Shown: positions 30,637-40,754, counted from the first letter of the stretch. The stretch is DNA of 64,000 nucleotides from Candidatus Anaerobiospirillum pullicola (GCA_018884035.1 JAHLFE010000163.1:1-64000); one strand, 5' to 3'. A program made the numbers and translations. Notes: generated by a model from the sequence alone, not told the origin.

Positions 30637-32718
30637 CTACTGTTGCAGGAGTTGAATAGGGAAGATCTGATTGCCATAGGCACCAGAGCACACCACCTTA
30701 CCATTAGCGCTTGGCTGGCAAGTCACCTCTGGTAATTGGTAAGCAGTGTTATCAGGGCACTGCGCATGGCCGGTGTTGCGTAACACCACGCGGCCGTTGC
30801 TCACGGCGGCCGTAACAGGAGCTACACACTTCACGCCATCAGGGCGGTTGATCACCACCTGCCCTTGACCGTTGTTGAATTGATAGCTCATTTGCAGCGG
30901 ACGGCCATTGGCGCTGTCCATGAGGCCCGAGCGCGTACTCCACGTGCCGTTTAAGACTTGCTGTCCTTGGTTTTGTAAGGCCTGTGGCGTAAAGCTCAGC
31001 TCATTAGGTGCAGGTGTCGCGGCAGCTGTAGTAGCAGGCGCATTTGGGGTAGACGCAGGGGCGCCTTGGCCGAGAGCCGCTTGCTCTGCTTGACGGGCAC
31101 TTAAAACTTGCTGTTGCTGTTGCGGCGTGAGACCGGCTAAAGGATCAGGTGGCAGCGGAGAGCCGTTAGTGCTCATGATGTCTTGACTGGTGGTAATGGA
31201 GCTGGTGGCATCGCTGCTCAGAGCTTGATTAAACGCCTCAGCACTCTCAGTCGTATTGGTGCTGGTGCTGGCAACATCCGAGGCCATGCTACTCTCGGTA
31301 GCCAGAGCGTTATCCATGGCCATGGAGCTGTCAACCCCCAGTGCACCGTCAATGGCTAACGCGCCATCAGTGGCTAAAGCCCCATCTACGTTCATCTCTG
31401 CAGGCGGGGTGATAATGCTCATGGGAATAGTGCTGTCTGCACCTGTGCTCGGGAGAGGGTTGCCAGCCGCATCAAGCGGAATTACCGCACTATCACCTGT
31501 AGGTACTGCACCGTTTACCGTCTCCACTGGCACAATCACCGTATGCGTGGTCGTGGTGGCAGTATTAGAGTCACTGACATGTGACTCATTTGACCATGCT
31601 GAGGAGCTGGAGTTACGGTCAGAGAAAGCGCTCGCGCTATCGGCGCTATTACTACTGCTGCTACTGCTCGCATCATTAACACTCATGTTATCTGCAAAAC
31701 TGGTCGATCCTTGGAGCCCATGGCTAGAGCTTGGCTCTAAGATCGCCTGTGCTTCCTCAGCAGTAGTGGTGTCCTGCACAGCGGTGACATCATCAGGTAC
31801 GTCTGCTAAGAGGCGGCCATGGTCATGAGCAGGTGAATTAGGATCGGCTAAGACGCCCTCGTCAACAATTGGCGCTTCCTCACCGTTTACCGCTGTGGCA
31901 GGAGCCGTGATCGCTGGCGTATCTAACGAGGAATCAAAGGTAAGAACTGAGCCACCAAAGAAGCGTGGCAGTAACCACCACAAAAGCAGACCTAAAAGCA
32001 GGAGAAGCAGCAGGAGCCATAACCACCATGGAATGATGCAACGATGGCGATTGGACTCTACTGGCTGTTGTTGCTGTGGTGGCAGTGGTGGCAAGTCATC
32101 AGCGGCAGTGGCCGTATGCGGCGCAGCGGCAAAGCCAGCGGCACCAGCGGCAAAGCCAGCGGCACCAGCGGCTGCAGCAGTTGCGGTGGCAGCTAATGGG
32201 GCAAAAGGACTCTGTTGCAGGTCGTCAGTCTTACTGCAAAAGCCCCAGAAAGTAATGACAGGGATACCATCGACGAGGTAGACAAACTCAGGGCTGGGGA
32301 AATGGATCGCGGGTAAATTTTGGACAGCATTAACACCGGTGAGGTAGTGCGCAAAGAGCATGCTTTTATTGTCACCGCCACGGCGCATGAGGTCGGCACC
32401 TAAGCGTTTTACTGCCTGCTCGAATTGATGGAGGCGATTGCGCGCGGCTTGCTGTTCTTGCGGGGTAGCACTCGGCCACGCGACGATATCGTACTGACCC
32501 GTTGGGCTTTGTGGTGGAAAAGGCACATACCAATCGATGTTAAGGCCATCGGCACTGATACGCGGTATGGCAAGGCTTTTGACCAGCTCAGGGCCTACCT
32601 GCGGATTGATGGCAAGAGCAGAGCGGAAGGCCTCGGCATTGAGGTATACCGGCTGGCCGTCTTGGCCTATAGGGATAAAATCAGAGATCTGCCCACCGTT
32701 TAACTGTGTGTTTTTCAC
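30637..32718 (-). CDS. SrfA-like single-pass membrane protein
   Basis: N-terminal GQISDFIPIGQDGQPVYL...IPRISADGLNIDWYVPFPP...YDIVAWPSAT...FVYLVDGIPVITFWGF resembles SrfA-family proteins as recalled; one TM; low-complexity S/T/D-rich periplasmic region. GTG start with a GGAGG SD. Confidence 0.65.
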   Translation of the reverse strand: MKNTQLNGGQISDFIPIGQDGQPVYLNAEAFRSALAINPQVGPELVKSLAIPRISADGLNIDWYVPFPPQSPTGQYDIVAWPSATPQEQQAARNRLHQFEQAVKRLGADLMRRGGDNKSMLFAHYLTGVNAVQNLPAIHFPSPEFVYLVDGIPVITFWGFCSKTDDLQQSPFAPLAATATAAAAGAAGFAAGAAGFAAAPHTATAADDLPPLPPQQQQPVESNRHRCIIPWWLWLLLLLLLLGLLLWWLLPRFFGGSVLTFDSSLDTPAITAPATAVNGEEAPIVDEGVLADPNSPAHDHGRLLADVPDDVTAVQDTTTAEEAQAILEPSSSHGLQGSTSFADNMSVNDASSSSSSNSADSASAFSDRNSSSSAWSNESHVSDSNTATTTTHTVIVPVETVNGAVPTGDSAVIPLDAAGNPLPSTGADSTIPMSIITPPAEMNVDGALATDGALAIDGALGVDSSMAMDNALATESSMASDVASTSTNTTESAEAFNQALSSDATSSITTSQDIMSTNGSPLPPDPLAGLTPQQQQQVLSARQAEQAALGQGAPASTPNAPATTAAATPAPNELSFTPQALQNQGQQVLNGTWSTRSGLMDSANGRPLQMSYQFNNGQGQVVINRPDGVKCVAPVTAAVSNGRVVLRNTGHAQCPDNTAYQLPEVTCQPSANGKVVCSGAYGNQIFPIQLLQQ

Positions 32719-33084
32719 TACTTCCCTCCGCCCCAAGCGTGCATGCCCATTGCCACAGCTCAAGTCACGAGTTGTCAACGCCTGCAGCACGCGACAGCGC
32801 ACAGCAACGCCACAGCGCCACGCTCAATGCACAGCGCCCAGCTGTAATCAGCTGCTAATGTAGATACCTACGCAGGTATGAACGCTACCGACCATGAGGC
32901 TTTACCACCTCAGACTGATAGCCTGTTCTTGTTATTGTACTCTAAGCACAGGCAGACACCATAAGCGTGGTGGGTGGTTTGCGCTCTATCTCACCCGTGG
33001 TTACTGGGTTAACCCCAGCATGATGATTAATGCCTGACATAAGAGAGCGGTTTACCCTTGTATGAGCACGGCTACTGGCCATTA

Positions 33085-33130
33085 ACCTACCTCAAGATAA
33101 GTCGCGGTAGCGACGCTCGACTACCCCTAT
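33085..33130 (+). repeat. REP-like palindromic element
   Basis: CCTACCTCAAGATAAGTCGCGGTAGCGACGCTCGAC. Confidence 0.5.
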
Positions 33131-33186
33131 CAGTTTCTGCTTTAAGGAGCTTAAACTTACCTAAAAGGCCGATTTTAAGCCGATAA

Positions 33187-33413
33187 CCGACCGTGAGGAG
33201 GTCTAGATTAATTTTTACAAAGCGCATAAATAAGGCGTTTTTGGGTCACCTACTTAAAGGTAATATGGGCCAAAACAAGGGGCTTATGCCACAAAACTGA
33301 GGTAAAGTGCCTTACTTTGCGCTCAAGCTTTACCGCGAGATAGTCTGATGCATGCCCATAAACCATGGGTTTATCAGCTTTACCAAAATTATCCCAGACC
33401 TCTTCACGGTCGG
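33187..33413. mobile_element. MITE-like element, subfamily 1, copy b
   Basis: TIRs CCGACCGTGAGGAGGTCT...AGACCTCTTCACGGTCGG; perfect 6-bp TSD CGATAA (33181-33186 and 33414-33419). Confidence 0.85.
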
Positions 33414-33505
33414 CGATAACATAGGGGGGAAATACTTTGAAAGAACAAGGGGGCAAATGCTCTCGGACATAACTATCACTGCCCTGCAGACACACCCTAC
33501 GGCCT

Positions 33506-33688
33506 CTATGGCTTTACGGCATGACTCAATGTATTGTAGGAAATAACTTGCTCTTGGCCTTTATGGCGCACGACTAACTTGAGCTCCTTGGGGTGATACT
33601 CAAGACACAAAGGGCCAATAAAAAGGCGACTCCAACCCCCACGCTCAAGTAGGATGTGCTCTGCCATAGTGTGTCCTTTCCTCATCAC
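33506..33688 (-). CDS. Short ORF, 4-bp overlap with upstream vWA gene; possible truncated gene remnant
   Basis: 60-aa ORF translationally coupled to the 33685 stop; ends shortly before a MITE. Confidence 0.35.
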   Translation of the reverse strand: MMRKGHTMAEHILLERGGWSRLFIGPLCLEYHPKELKLVVRHKGQEQVISYNTLSHAVKP

Positions 33689-35424
33689 TCACACACGCGC
33701 ACCAGCGTCTGTCCCGCCTTTTGTAAGTCTCTTACCAGAGCCGCCGTGTTGTTTGGCTTGTAGACCTTACCGCCAGTGATATCCGCCACGCACTTGGCAT
33801 CAGGAGCATCATCACCAATCAGCACCACGTGGATCTTGAGCTTAGGCTTCTGCGCATGGATCTCTCTGGCCACCGCACACAGGTCAAGCTTGGAGGTCTG
33901 ATTACAGGTATCCACACCATCCGAGATCAGGATACCCACTGCATCTACGTTCTTTGGCACCACACCGGCCATGCCACGCATGCCACTTACCAGCGGCGTC
34001 ATCACCTGCAGCGGATTAAAGCTCAGTCTTGGGTTGATTTGCCTAATTGCTGCCTTCAGCTTGTTGCGCTCATTTCCCGCAAAGACACCATAATCACGTG
34101 CCAGTGGGCAACCTTGCAAACCAAAGAGGTGAATCGGAACGTTTTTGTCGACCTTATCCACTAAGGCCGAGGCCGCTTGCATCGCTGCATTAATGCGCAA
34201 GGAGCCATCGCTCATCTGGTTGAGCATCGAGCCCGAGCCATCACTGGCCAGCACCAATTGAGGCATTTGCCCGTTCTGCACAATCACCTCGCACTTAGGC
34301 AGCTTGGTGGTCGTGGTAGTAGTGCTGTTAGCCTGCGCTTGCTTTTGTGCCTGCGCTGCAGCCGCTGCAGCATCTGCTGCCGCCTTCTCTGCTGCCGCCT
34401 TCTCTGCTGCTGCCTTTTCAGCTGCAGCCTGCTGCGCCGCTTGCAGCTTCAGGTTAACCTTATCTTGCAGTAGGGCGATCTCGTTTAAGAGTGCTTGCGT
34501 CTTAGCCGTATCTGCAATGAGATCCTGTTGCTCTTGCAGCTTGCGATTAGCCGCTAATTGCTCGGCCAGCTCAAGGCGTAAGACCACTTGCTTTTGCAGC
34601 TCCAGATTACGCTCTAAAGCCAGCTCATCACGAGCAATAGTCTCCTCTAAAGCCGCGCGCATGGCTGCATAGTCAGGTTCATTGCTCTTGCTCCAAGGCC
34701 ATGGATAGAGAAAAAGCCAATACAGCACGCCTAAGCCCAATAAGAGCAGCAGTGGTAAAAGCCACCACAGCCACGCACGTGAGTGTGAGCGTGAGCGCTG
34801 CTCACTCTCACTATCATTACCATTCTCATTTTGCGTTTGCGTAGTGGCTGCACTCGCCGCTGCTGCTGTCTGTGCTGCAGCCGCCGCTACCGCCGTTGCC
34901 CCTACAGCGCCCGTCCCTACCGCTGTAAGCTGCGGATGGGACTTAGTAAGGCTGTCATAAAAGTCCTGCTGCCAAAAAGGCACCAGCACTGGCTCACGAC
35001 CATCAATGACAAACAGGTGCTGCGGGTACTGTAAAAGCAGCGACAAATAGAGCGCGGCATTAGGAATGTAATGTGCGCTTCTTCCCTTTTTACGTGACGA
35101 GCCCTGTGCCTGTTCTACCTGCAAATAAGGCTGTAAGGCTTTAAGCCACAACGCCCGCCTCTCTTCCCACAGCTTTGAGGCTATGCCTTGAGTTTTGCTG
35201 TTAAAAAGCGGCTTGCCTTGCAATAGTGGCAGTAAAGAGACGCCACCGCTTAAGGGGGTATGGAAGTTTATAAACTCGCCTGCGGTACTTGCAGAAGCAA
35301 TGAGGGGCGCACACTCCTCTGGTAGCTGGGCGCTAAGCTTACTGATAAGAGCAGGCAGCTCTGCTGCGGCCTCTTGCCATGATTGAGCTAAGTCAGCGGC
35401 GCGTAAGCGCATAATACGCAGCAT
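33685..35424 (-). CDS. vWA-domain single-pass membrane protein
   Basis: Cytosolic N-domain, TM WLWWLLPLLLLLGLGVLYWLF, coiled coil with AAAEK repeats, C-terminal vWA with MIDAS DGSGSM. Confidence 0.88.
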   Translation of the reverse strand: MLRIMRLRAADLAQSWQEAAAELPALISKLSAQLPEECAPLIASASTAGEFINFHTPLSGGVSLLPLLQGKPLFNSKTQGIASKLWEERRALWLKALQPYLQVEQAQGSSRKKGRSAHYIPNAALYLSLLLQYPQHLFVIDGREPVLVPFWQQDFYDSLTKSHPQLTAVGTGAVGATAVAAAAAQTAAAASAATTQTQNENGNDSESEQRSRSHSRAWLWWLLPLLLLLGLGVLYWLFLYPWPWSKSNEPDYAAMRAALEETIARDELALERNLELQKQVVLRLELAEQLAANRKLQEQQDLIADTAKTQALLNEIALLQDKVNLKLQAAQQAAAEKAAAEKAAAEKAAADAAAAAAQAQKQAQANSTTTTTTKLPKCEVIVQNGQMPQLVLASDGSGSMLNQMSDGSLRINAAMQAASALVDKVDKNVPIHLFGLQGCPLARDYGVFAGNERNKLKAAIRQINPRLSFNPLQVMTPLVSGMRGMAGVVPKNVDAVGILISDGVDTCNQTSKLDLCAVAREIHAQKPKLKIHVVLIGDDAPDAKCVADITGGKVYKPNNTAALVRDLQKAGQTLVRVCE

Positions 35425-35525
35425 GGGCACCCTCCTCTAGGCGAGGCTAAGACAAAGAAAAAGACAGGACGCTAACAAGAATTACCACCACAGTTACCGC
35501 CTCTAAGGCTCTTTTTGCTCTCAGG

Positions 35526-35570
35526 CTTACCTCAAGATACGGCGCTGTAGCGCCGCTGCACTCGCGCATC
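35526..35570 (+). repeat. REP-like palindromic element
   Basis: TTACCTCAAGATACGGCGCTGTAGCGCCGCTGCACTCGC. Confidence 0.5.
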
Positions 35571-35815
35571 GCCTCTTAAGGTAGTAGCGGTAGTGGTGAA
35601 AAGCTGAGCGTCTGAGTACCACTTAGAAGTAGTTGGCTGCTTATCACCACCACCACGGCCATCGTGTCTTCTGCCCTATTTACACCTCGGGTAAGGCAAA
35701 ATTACCACAGAGGGCTGCAGCGTAATGACAGTGACTACATCAAGGAGTCATGCAACGGCACTGGTCAGTGGTGGTGGTGATGATGTTGTTGTTGGTAGTA
35801 ATGCTGATAGTGGTG

Positions 35816-37645
35816 TTACTTACTGACTAAAGCGCGGCACTGCTTCACCCAACGCTCCTTATTGTCCTCGAGGTTTCTGCTGTCGCCCTTAGCGTAGCGC
35901 CCCACATCCACCACAAACTGCTCAATGTAATTGGCCAAAGTCCCCTCGCTCTTGCCTAAGGACTTTTGGGCATTACGCTCTTGAATCACAATAAACTTGA
36001 GGTCGTAGGTGTCGCTGGTGTCAGTAATGTGATCAGCGTAGTAGCTGGCATAGTAATCGACCATGCTCACCGCCAGCTCACGATTGGCCTTTAAGCGCTC
36101 CTCTTGCTCCGCTACCGCCTTCTTACAGGCAGCAGAGTCCTTATCCGTGCGGCAGGCCGCAATAGGCAGCTTGCGGATAATCTCCTCATTTTTGAGGTTG
36201 CGCTCCAAAGCAATCTGCTCTGAGGCTAAGGTCGAGCACAGATAGCCACCTAAGCGCAGCGCCGAGACAATAGCGCGATCACGCATCTCATCACGCTTAC
36301 TATTGGCCTCCACCATGTTTAAACGCAACGCTGTGAGGCTCTCTTGTAAGGTCTGCACATTGGCCATGAGCTCGGCATTAGTCTCCGCCAGCTCTTCATT
36401 GTCAGCACTTAAGGCCTTTTGCTCGCGCTCATAGCGCTGCTGCGCTTCCTTTTGCTCGGCAATGATCTTATCCAGAGCCGCCACCGTATTGAGGTTGCCA
36501 CCGCCCTTGATATCCTCAGCGTCACTATCCTGCCCTAAGGCCGCAATCTCCTCGTTAAGCGCGCGTACCTCATTGATCGAGGTAGTCACAGGCACTGACA
36601 GCACTAAGCGCACGCCCATATCACGGGCAGAGCTCTCCTTACCGCGTGTAAAGAAAGGCTTTTCGCTACGATAAGCGGTGATCATGTCGCTCTTAGCGCT
36701 TAAGACACTGCCACCACGGACAATAAAGCCACCGCTTTGGCCGTGTAAGCGGCCCGTGCGCGTGGCGTAGAAAGGATCGAGCATCATCTCCGAGACATTG
36801 CCTAAGATGTCGTAGAGACCGAGCGGATTAGGCTTTTTGAGGCCAATGACACGTATCTTAGCGTCGGCGGCGCTATCTTGGCCCTTATACCACGCATAAT
36901 CAGCAATGGAGCCCTCCAGAGGAAAGACCTCCGCGCTAAATTGGGATGAAGTGACAGCATTGCCACCACGAGCGGCATATTCCCACTCACTATCGGTAGG
37001 CAGACGGACAAAAGCTACGGTTTTGCCATCAGCGGCGGTAGGCACCACGCCTCCAAGCGCTTTAGCAGCACTCAGCGCCTCCTTGGTTGCAAGGAAGTAT
37101 GAGTACTGACGGGTCAGCTCAATGGCATCAAACCACGAGATATTCGCCTGCGCCATGCGATCACGCACGCTGTATTTTTTCTCCGTGCACTTACCCTTGC
37201 CTTGCTCGTAGTTTGTGAGCAGCTGGTATTGGGCAGCATTGAGCTCGTATTTGCTCATGAGGTAATAGTAGCCATCGCTGTCATGAAAGCCACCTTGCAC
37301 GTAGCGGTGATTAGGCGCTTGCGCCACGAGGGACTCACTATTGGGGGAACCGGCATTAAAGCCCTTATCTTTAAGCTTGTCGCTATTGCCGGTGTACACC
37401 TTTTTAAAGACCATGACGCCATTGCATGGCATTGGTACCAGCACATCGTCAGCAGCTGGATGCGGATCAAAGGTCGCATCGACTTTAGTCGCGGCTGCTA
37501 GTGTCACACTGGGGATAAAGGCAGTGATGGTAAGAGCCACTGCGTTGGCTAAAAACAGTGGACGTAGTAACTGACAGCGGCCCTGAGAAGAGGACTGCTT
37601 TGTAGACTGTAGCGGTGACAGCGGCGACCATGGCAAGACAGGCAT
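35816..37645 (-). CDS. Secreted FGE-sulfatase/SUMF1-like protein with C-terminal coiled coil
   Basis: Signal-like N-terminus; RLPTDSEWEYAARGG, NPLGLYDILGNVSEM, FIVRGGSV, ARDMGVRLVLS are FGE-sulfatase motifs. Confidence 0.92.
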   Translation of the reverse strand: MPVLPWSPLSPLQSTKQSSSQGRCQLLRPLFLANAVALTITAFIPSVTLAAATKVDATFDPHPAADDVLVPMPCNGVMVFKKVYTGNSDKLKDKGFNAGSPNSESLVAQAPNHRYVQGGFHDSDGYYYLMSKYELNAAQYQLLTNYEQGKGKCTEKKYSVRDRMAQANISWFDAIELTRQYSYFLATKEALSAAKALGGVVPTAADGKTVAFVRLPTDSEWEYAARGGNAVTSSQFSAEVFPLEGSIADYAWYKGQDSAADAKIRVIGLKKPNPLGLYDILGNVSEMMLDPFYATRTGRLHGQSGGFIVRGGSVLSAKSDMITAYRSEKPFFTRGKESSARDMGVRLVLSVPVTTSINEVRALNEEIAALGQDSDAEDIKGGGNLNTVAALDKIIAEQKEAQQRYEREQKALSADNEELAETNAELMANVQTLQESLTALRLNMVEANSKRDEMRDRAIVSALRLGGYLCSTLASEQIALERNLKNEEIIRKLPIAACRTDKDSAACKKAVAEQEERLKANRELAVSMVDYYASYYADHITDTSDTYDLKFIVIQERNAQKSLGKSEGTLANYIEQFVVDVGRYAKGDSRNLEDNKERWVKQCRALVSK

Positions 37646-38186
37646 TACTACTCCCCACTAAAGAGACACAGACAAAGAAAACAGCTCAGAGCAAAGCTGA
37701 ACTGAGCAGAGCTGAGCAGAGCAGATGACACAATGTTAGAGACAAGCGCAGCGATGACCGTTCTTGAGGAGAGAGTGTGAGCTTGAAGCTACAGCCTAAC
37801 CTCACTGGTGGTACCGCCATCAGGAGCTGCTTTCTCATTACTGCCATTGTACTCGTTAGCGGTGCAGTAGCGGGCAAGCGCTATTAACTCTCCACGTGGC
37901 AGCGGCAACATCACTGCAATCAACACCACCTCCACTTTAGGCCTGAATACACTCATAAGTAACGGATGCAAGGGAGAGAGCTGGCAATAACCTAAACCTC
38001 GAGATAAATGGTGCTGATGAGCTTGAGCCTACCTTTAAGAGGGAGCACGCATGCTTGCTTTTAAGTCAGTCGTTTCGCTCTAACGCAAGGTAGGTCACGT
38101 CCCCATCGAAACAGTTACTCTTCCTGAGGCCTTAGGGCACTTGCTTAAGCTTTGCGCTTTGCGCTTTGCTCTTTGCTCTTTGCGCT

Positions 38187-39383
38187 TTACGCTTCACGCA
38201 AGATGTCAGCAATCTGCACCTTAAGCAGCACATACTTAGCTGTCCATAAGGCCGTAAGGCTTGACAGTAACAAGGTGCAACCTAAGAACACCGCAAAGTG
38301 CCACCAATTGAGCTCGCTTATAACCATACCGGCCATGAAGCTCTGAAAGTAGGTGTTAAAGATGATCGAGCCTACAAGGTACAAAGCAAGGCCTAAGATA
38401 AAGCCCATGAGAGACACCAGCCACGCCTCCACTAGCACCAGCGCGTAGGTATCACGTGGTCTCTGTCCCATTAAGCGCAGCAGCACCAGATTACGCTTTT
38501 TGGCCTTTAAGGAGCTAAGCATCAAGCCCCCTAAGGCAATGGCACCACCAATCACCGAGACTAAGGCCACCACACCAAACACGATGTTCAGCACGCGGTC
38601 AATCGCCTGCAAATTCTCAATTTCCTGCACTTTAGAGCGCACATTAAAGTGCTGCTCGACTAAAGCGTAGTAGAGGGGAATCACACTCTGCATGTCCTTA
38701 GCATAGAGGCGGAATTTGGCGTAGTAGCGCTCTAAGGTATTTACTTGTGAGCCATCGGAGAAGATTAATGGCTCATAGCCACTGCGGTAGTCGTCTAAGG
38801 CATTGACCACATTGCTGTTTAAGAGCACATAGTCATCATTAACAAAGCGCTCGGAGATGATGCCCTTAACGGTGAATTCCACCCGCGACACCTGATGTAT
38901 TTTGTTTTTCACACGGGTGACAAGGATTTGTACCTTATGCCCGACATCAAGACCAAAGCGCTTGGCAAGGCCCTCGTTAATAAAGCACTCGGTGTCTGTA
39001 AGCTCACTGGTGTAAGGGATTTTAGATCCCGTGACGATAGGGTCGCCTACCGCTGTGACCATGACCGAGATCTTAGCAGCGGAACCAGGTACTTTAAGGT
39101 CGACAATGGCGTTTAAGGCCGTGATCTCGGGCACCACAAAGCCGACCTCAGGCAAGGCGGCAAGCTTGGTGAAAAAGGATTGATCTAAGCGGTACGAGGT
39201 ATCAAGACTCAATGAGAGCACTTGGGGATCGTTTAAGAGGCGATGCTCAATTTCCTGCAAGATGCCATTACGCAGCGAAAACAAGAGTAACAGTGGCGCT
39301 AAGATGCTGGCTACCGCCGCAATCTGACACCATGTCATCATGCGATCAAAAGAGAGCTCACGTAAAGCAATCTTCCAAAACAT
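38187..39383 (-). CDS. FtsX/MacB/LolC-type ABC transporter permease
   Basis: N-terminal TM, large periplasmic domain, C-terminal TM block with KKRNLVLLRLMGQRPRDTYALVLVEA. Confidence 0.9.
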   Translation of the reverse strand: MFWKIALRELSFDRMMTWCQIAAVASILAPLLLLFSLRNGILQEIEHRLLNDPQVLSLSLDTSYRLDQSFFTKLAALPEVGFVVPEITALNAIVDLKVPGSAAKISVMVTAVGDPIVTGSKIPYTSELTDTECFINEGLAKRFGLDVGHKVQILVTRVKNKIHQVSRVEFTVKGIISERFVNDDYVLLNSNVVNALDDYRSGYEPLIFSDGSQVNTLERYYAKFRLYAKDMQSVIPLYYALVEQHFNVRSKVQEIENLQAIDRVLNIVFGVVALVSVIGGAIALGGLMLSSLKAKKRNLVLLRLMGQRPRDTYALVLVEAWLVSLMGFILGLALYLVGSIIFNTYFQSFMAGMVISELNWWHFAVFLGCTLLLSSLTALWTAKYVLLKVQIADILREA

Positions 39384-39389
39384 AAGAAC

Positions 39390-40754
39390 CTACTGTCCTC
39401 GCTGCGAAAATGGTCGTTGCGGTATGTGCGCGCCCGTAGCACGCGAGCTATGACTATCAAAGGCAGTATGCAGCAGTGCGCTCACTTTGCAACCATTGTA
39501 GGTGAACAGTGAGCCATGGCCCGCAAAATCAGTAGTCATACTGCTCGAGGCAGGGTAGTCCATCTTCCACTCTTGCAGCAAGTCCTCTTGGGTAAAGCTC
39601 CGCTCCATTTCCGCAACACTGTCCTCTGGCGCTAAGGAAAAGATCGAGTGCTCGCTGTAGGAGAGCTGCTGATTGTAGACATAACGGCGATAGCGCGCGG
39701 CAGCACGCACATCGTGGGTGACAAGCAGGACGCACACTTGGGCAGCAGCAGCGATTTCATCAATAGCCGCAAAGAGGCTACGCGCATTATCGGGGTCAAG
39801 CGAGGCTGTAGGCTCATCAATAAGGATGAGGCGTGGCTTATGTGCAATGGCACGTAAAAAGAGCGCTCTCTGGCGCTGGCCAATAGAGAGCTCTGACGGG
39901 AGCTTATCAAGCTCGTTTGCAAGATGCAGGGTCTTACAAAGCGGCAGCAAATGGCTCATGTAAGCTGCTACTTTGGCCTTGCTAAACTCATTTTCTATGC
40001 GCAGATGAGAGGTGGTAAGCGCAGGCATAACTCTCACACTGCCCGCAGCTGTCTCCGCCGCGTTCCGGCTCAAGGCCAAATCTGACGCGGTAGTGATGTG
40101 GCCATGTGACAAGCCCACCATAAAGTTCTCTTGCAAGTTTTCTTGCCACGTAGTGGCACTGGTTGCTGCACTTGCTGCTGCACTGACGCTCTCAGGGCTG
40201 CTACTTATAAGAGATTGCGGCGTGACCATATCAGCAGGTGGCAGCTCTAGTGCGGCACGCAATGAGTCTCTAGTGTTGCTAGCAGCGGTAGTATCTGTGG
40301 CGACCGCCCCTGAGTCTGAGAATGCACCTAAGGCTAAGGCTGTATCTGCACCTGCAGCAGCTGTTGCTGCGGCAGCAGCAGCTGTTGCAGCGTCAGCATC
40401 CTCAGGGAAGAGAGGATAGACCTGCTGTTTGAGCGCTAAGGTAATTTGCAGCTGCAGGTTTTCTCTAATGGTGAGGTAAGGCACCAGACCACCGCTTTGC
40501 GGCATGATACCGATATCGCAGACGCGCAGCGCTTGGGCATCGTGGGGATCGAGTTCGTCGACATTGATGCCATTTAAGCTAAAGTGCTCGACACTAAGGC
40601 AGGGCGTGAGCAGACCGATAGCTTCAAGGAGTGTAGACTTACCTGAGCCAGAAACACCGCACAAGGCAACGCACTCACCGTCGTTAATGGCAAGGTGCGG
40701 GAGGTAGACCATAAAGCTACCACGCACGACCTTGAGGCCTTTGATTGCGAGCAT
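39390..40754 (-). CDS. ABC transporter ATPase with large Ala-rich insertion
   Basis: GVSGSGKSTLLEAIGLL Walker A, IMPQSGGLVPYLTIREN Q-loop, LSIGQRQRALFLRAIAHKPRLILIDEPTASLD, LLVTHD. ~150-aa insertion before the signature. Confidence 0.95.
   Translation of the reverse strand: MLAIKGLKVVRGSFMVYLPHLAINDGECVALCGVSGSGKSTLLEAIGLLTPCLSVEHFSLNGINVDELDPHDAQALRVCDIGIMPQSGGLVPYLTIRENLQLQITLALKQQVYPLFPEDADAATAAAAAATAAAGADTALALGAFSDSGAVATDTTAASNTRDSLRAALELPPADMVTPQSLISSSPESVSAAASAATSATTWQENLQENFMVGLSHGHITTASDLALSRNAAETAAGSVRVMPALTTSHLRIENEFSKAKVAAYMSHLLPLCKTLHLANELDKLPSELSIGQRQRALFLRAIAHKPRLILIDEPTASLDPDNARSLFAAIDEIAAAAQVCVLLVTHDVRAAARYRRYVYNQQLSYSEHSIFSLAPEDSVAEMERSFTQEDLLQEWKMDYPASSSMTTDFAGHGSLFTYNGCKVSALLHTAFDSHSSRATGAHIPQRPFSQRGQ

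Noticed and set aside
31256-31828. 190-aa plus-strand ORF antisense to the SrfA-like gene
   Set aside because: Mirror of a low-complexity coding region; no family features. The minus-strand ORF is longer and fits the cluster.
33250-33495. 81-aa ORF
   Set aside because: Most of it lies within the MITE at 33187-33413; not a real gene as it stands.
40012-40419. 135-aa plus-strand ORF inside the ABC ATPase
   Set aside because: Antisense to the Ala-rich insertion; an open frame is expected from codon composition.
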